Assembly: GCA_002360555.1 (NCBI GenBank)
Contig: DEQS01000057.1
Location: forward strand, 1-7,576
Direction: 5' to 3'
Source of the DNA: Chloracidobacterium sp. UBA3360
GTDB taxonomy: Bacteria; Acidobacteriota; Blastocatellia; Pyrinomonadales; Pyrinomonadaceae
DNA: 7,576 nucleotides
Shown: positions 6,219 to 7,576 of the stretch, one piece after another
Layout: every line of letters starts with the position of its first letter
Position numbering within the stretch: the first letter of the stretch is position 1
Translations under genes and position numbers: made by a program
Notes under the pieces: model-generated
Databases searched by the model: none
Seen by the model: the letters and a program-made list of their open reading frames with translations, nothing else
What the model was told of the DNA's origin: nothing

Positions 6219-6602
6219 CTAATGATCATCGTTAGGGATTCCTCGGTCGGTGGCGTCGTCTAGGAGGAATTTTAGGGCGGCGGTGCGGGTGGCGGCGATC
6301 TGGTTTAATGCCGCCTCGTTGCCCGCGAGCCCCTTTTCTAATTCGGCAAGCTGCGGCAGCAGGACTAACGCCGTGCGGCGGCGTATGTCGGGGGCTTTGT
6401 CGTGGTCGGGTACCGCTGATTCGACGCCCGCGATCGAGGCCTCGGCCTCTGCGATCTCGGCATCGACTATGCGAAGAGCTTCTTGCACCCTTGGGAGCAT
6501 CTCCGGCGGCGCAAACTTTAACCCATCCGCTAACTCTTCGCGCTGTTTGTACAACTCCGAAAGGTCCCGCTCCGCCCGCTCACCGCTCTCATCTCTTGGC
6601 AT
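6219..6602 (-). CDS. Hypothetical 127-aa protein, predicted coiled coil
   Basis: I do not recognise the family. The 127 residues are almost entirely helical and charged: residues about 9-62 ('ERDLSELYKQREELADGL', 'RVQEALRIVDAEIAEAEA') and about 73-113 ('LLPQLAELEKGLAGNEAAL') look like two long helices able to form a hairpin or oligomeric coiled coil, joined by a loop around 'VPDHDKAPD'. There is no signal peptide, membrane segment or cysteine. The start at 6602 is favoured over a TTG at 6638 because that TTG is part of a promoter -35 box, and the -10 box ends six bases before this ATG, predicting a leaderless mRNA. It is divergent from the transferase gene and lies upstream of the protease gene on the same strand, with a 362-bp repeat-rich gap that argues against an operon. 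Codon use is GC-rich, supporting a genuine gene. Confidence 0.65.
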   Translation of the reverse strand: MPRDESGERAERDLSELYKQREELADGLKFAPPEMLPRVQEALRIVDAEIAEAEASIAGVESAVPDHDKAPDIRRRTALVLLPQLAELEKGLAGNEAALNQIAATRTAALKFLLDDATDRGIPNDDH

Positions 6603-6608
6603 TTCAAG

Positions 6609-6638
6609 AATATAATGCGATGCGACCGCGTGCGTCAA
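6609..6638 (-). promoter_or_regulatory. Sigma70-like promoter of the 127-aa gene, predicted leaderless
   Basis: TTGACG (6638-6633) and TATATT (6614-6609) are 18 bases apart on the minus strand, each matching consensus in five of six positions. Six bases (CTTGAA) separate the -10 from the ATG at 6602, so the transcript should begin at the start codon or within a base or two of it. The -35 overlaps the outermost unit of the heptamer array. Confidence 0.6.
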
Positions 6639-6676
6639 TGGTCAGTTGTAAGTTGTCAGCTGTCGGCTATCAGTTG
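6635..6676. repeat. Heptamer repeat array between divergent promoters
   Basis: Six continuous seven-base units: TCAATGG, TCAGTTG, TAAGTTG, TCAGCTG, TCGGCTA, TCAGTTG, possibly with a seventh, TCGGAGA, to 6683. Consensus TCAGTTG. The array fills the space between the two outward-facing -35 boxes at 6633-6638 and 6685-6690. Confidence 0.82.
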
Positions 6677-6684
6677 TCGGAGAA

Positions 6685-6713
6685 TTGACAGAGCGTGGGG
6701 GAATGGTGAGAAT
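6685..6713 (+). promoter_or_regulatory. Sigma70-like promoter of the ATE-like transferase gene
   Basis: A perfect TTGACA (6685-6690) is followed after 17 bases by GAGAAT (6708-6713; four of six). A start near 6720 would leave a leader of about 24 bases before the ATG at 6744. The -35 begins nine bases after the heptamer array. Confidence 0.5.
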
Positions 6714-6743
6714 TATCGGTAAAAAGCTTTGGGGACATCGGGG

Positions 6744-7576
6744 ATGGAATCCGTCGATCTAGACAAAATGGACGAGGCGGCCTTTGATAAATGGTATGCC
6801 GAGCAGGAGAGGGAACGATTCAGACAGATACGGGCCGGGGAGGTTGAACCTGAGCGGATCGATCTGGATGTGCTGGAGGAGTCCATAAATATCGATATCA
6901 TCGGCCAGGGCGAGGTGGTTGACGATTATTGGGCACGCGGGTGGACCACGGGGTTGGCGGCCGCGTCGCGGAGTAATTGTGATGAGACGGGCGAACGCTG
7001 CGCTAAGTCTTTTCCAACGCGATACCGGCTGGACGATCTAGAATTGAGCAAGAGCCTGCGGCGGGTAATCAAGCGGAGCGAGGGACTCGCCCGTGTTATC
7101 CGCCCGATGCGCGTGACGCCCGCAAAGGAAAAACTGAATGCTCATTTTGACGCGGACAGGTTTGGCTATCTGTCGCAGCGACAGCTATCAAATAAATACG
7201 GCAATACGAAATATTACCCTTCGAGGCTGATGGAGGCGTGCGTTTTCCAAGGCGACATTTTGCTCGCTTGCAGCATTTTTCAGATCGGTAAACGTGCGGC
7301 TTTTGGCGACACGGCAATGTACAGGCTCGGGTACGAATCGGGCAGCCTTGGTATACTCACCGTTTTAATGGAAATGCTGTATGCCAAGGAGCTCGGCAAA
7401 AAGCATTATTACCTCGCCGGCTATTCCAAATACAATCCTTTGTACCAGTATAAAACGCGGTTTCCGGGGCTTGAGCTGTACGATTGGGATCACGAAACGT
7501 GGATCGATTTTGCGGACGAGAGAGTCGAGGCGATGCTCGATGAGCGGTTGCCGCTAAAGCCGGAGGTCGCAGGTGA
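6744..7576 (+). CDS. Arginyl/leucyl-tRNA-protein transferase-like protein (ATE/Bpt family), 3' end beyond window
   Basis: An open frame of 277 codons runs off the window without a stop. The C-terminal part resembles the GNAT-like catalytic domain of aminoacyl-tRNA-protein transferases, which add Arg (Ate1) or Leu (Bpt) to protein N-termini and so mark them for N-end-rule degradation. The diagnostic part is 'HYYLAGYSKYNPLYQYKTRF' (221-240), the counterpart of the family's Y-x-GY...M-x-YK-x-RF block, followed by 'GLELYDW'. Further upstream, 'SKSLRRVIKRSEGL' (102-115) matches the family's S-x-RR-x-x-R-N linker. The N-terminal domain has 'YWARGWTTG' but only Cys79 and Cys86, not the clear cysteine motif usual there. 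The first 45 residues are charged and helical. The ATG at 6744 is preceded by GGGGACATCGGGG, a weak ribosome site; a stop at 6720 limits extension. Amino-acid and target specificity are unknown, and a non-tRNA GNAT role is possible. Confidence 0.72.
   Translation, partial: MESVDLDKMDEAAFDKWYAEQERERFRQIRAGEVEPERIDLDVLEESINIDIIGQGEVVDDYWARGWTTGLAAASRSNCDETGERCAKSFPTRYRLDDLELSKSLRRVIKRSEGLARVIRPMRVTPAKEKLNAHFDADRFGYLSQRQLSNKYGNTKYYPSRLMEACVFQGDILLACSIFQIGKRAAFGDTAMYRLGYESGSLGILTVLMEMLYAKELGKKHYYLAGYSKYNPLYQYKTRFPGLELYDWDHETWIDFADERVEAMLDERLPLKPEVAG

Noticed and set aside
6038..6229. 63-codon minus-strand frame
   Set aside because: It spans the heptamer array and the repeat element; the translation is a reading of repeat DNA, not a protein.
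6603..6638. TTG start that would add 12 residues to the 127-aa protein
   Set aside because: That TTG is the beginning of the TTGACG -35 box and the added codons cover the promoter.
6635..6676. Possible CRISPR or iteron array
   Set aside because: Units are seven bases with no spacers, far too short for CRISPR, and no cas or replication gene is nearby.
6703..6762. 19-residue frame starting ATG-GTG upstream of the transferase start
   Set aside because: It overlaps the transferase start out of frame, has no clear ribosome site and begins before the predicted transcription start.
7096..7317. 73-codon minus-strand frame inside the transferase
   Set aside because: It is antisense to a frame with family-level similarity and shows no protein features.

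Overview
The window reads as ordinary bacterial chromosome with several accessory inserts. No rRNA, tRNA, CRISPR array, transposase or phage gene was seen. The best guess for the source is an Acidobacteriota-like organism, perhaps Blastocatellia. This rests on heptameric repeat arrays between genes, a secreted protease carrying delta-60 repeats, moderately high GC in the housekeeping genes and very short or absent 5' leaders. The taxonomic call is inference only.

Left part (1-2117). The window opens inside a plus-strand gene encoding the C-terminal DSHCT-type domain of a Ski2/Mtr4-like helicase. It converges, with no spacer between the stop codons, on a minus-strand toxin-antitoxin pair: a DUF433-type antitoxin (945-1181) followed, with an ATGA overlap, by a DUF5615 PIN-like toxin (607-948). 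The pair has its own sigma70-like promoter placed so that the antitoxin mRNA would start at, or within a base or two of, its ATG. Upstream on the same strand lies a tandem-GNAT acetyltransferase (1236-2117).

Middle (2118-3294). A 61-bp AT-rich divergent spacer separates the acetyltransferase from ispH (2179-3045), a complete copy of the last enzyme of the MEP isoprenoid pathway. The 249 bp after ispH contain no gene but are full of repeats: a heptamer array, a GGTCC/GGACC palindrome cluster, a small hairpin and a 16-bp tandem repeat.

Right-middle (3295-6602, minus strand). A large secreted protein has a signal peptide, a trypsin-like (lysyl-endopeptidase-like) domain and seven delta-60 repeats. 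It carries a G9 tract inside the protease domain. A 362-bp gene-free region holding repeats separates it from an upstream 127-aa predicted coiled-coil protein of unknown function.

Right end (6603-7576). A six-unit heptamer array lies between two outward-facing promoters. One drives the 127-aa gene as a leaderless transcript. The other drives a plus-strand gene, open at the window edge, that resembles an arginyl/leucyl-tRNA-protein transferase (ATE/Bpt family).

The genes do not form one pathway. The most notable features are the heptamer arrays and their position relative to promoters, the repeated leaderless promoter geometry, the homopolymer tract in the protease and the divergent transferase. 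I found no convincing new multi-gene system.
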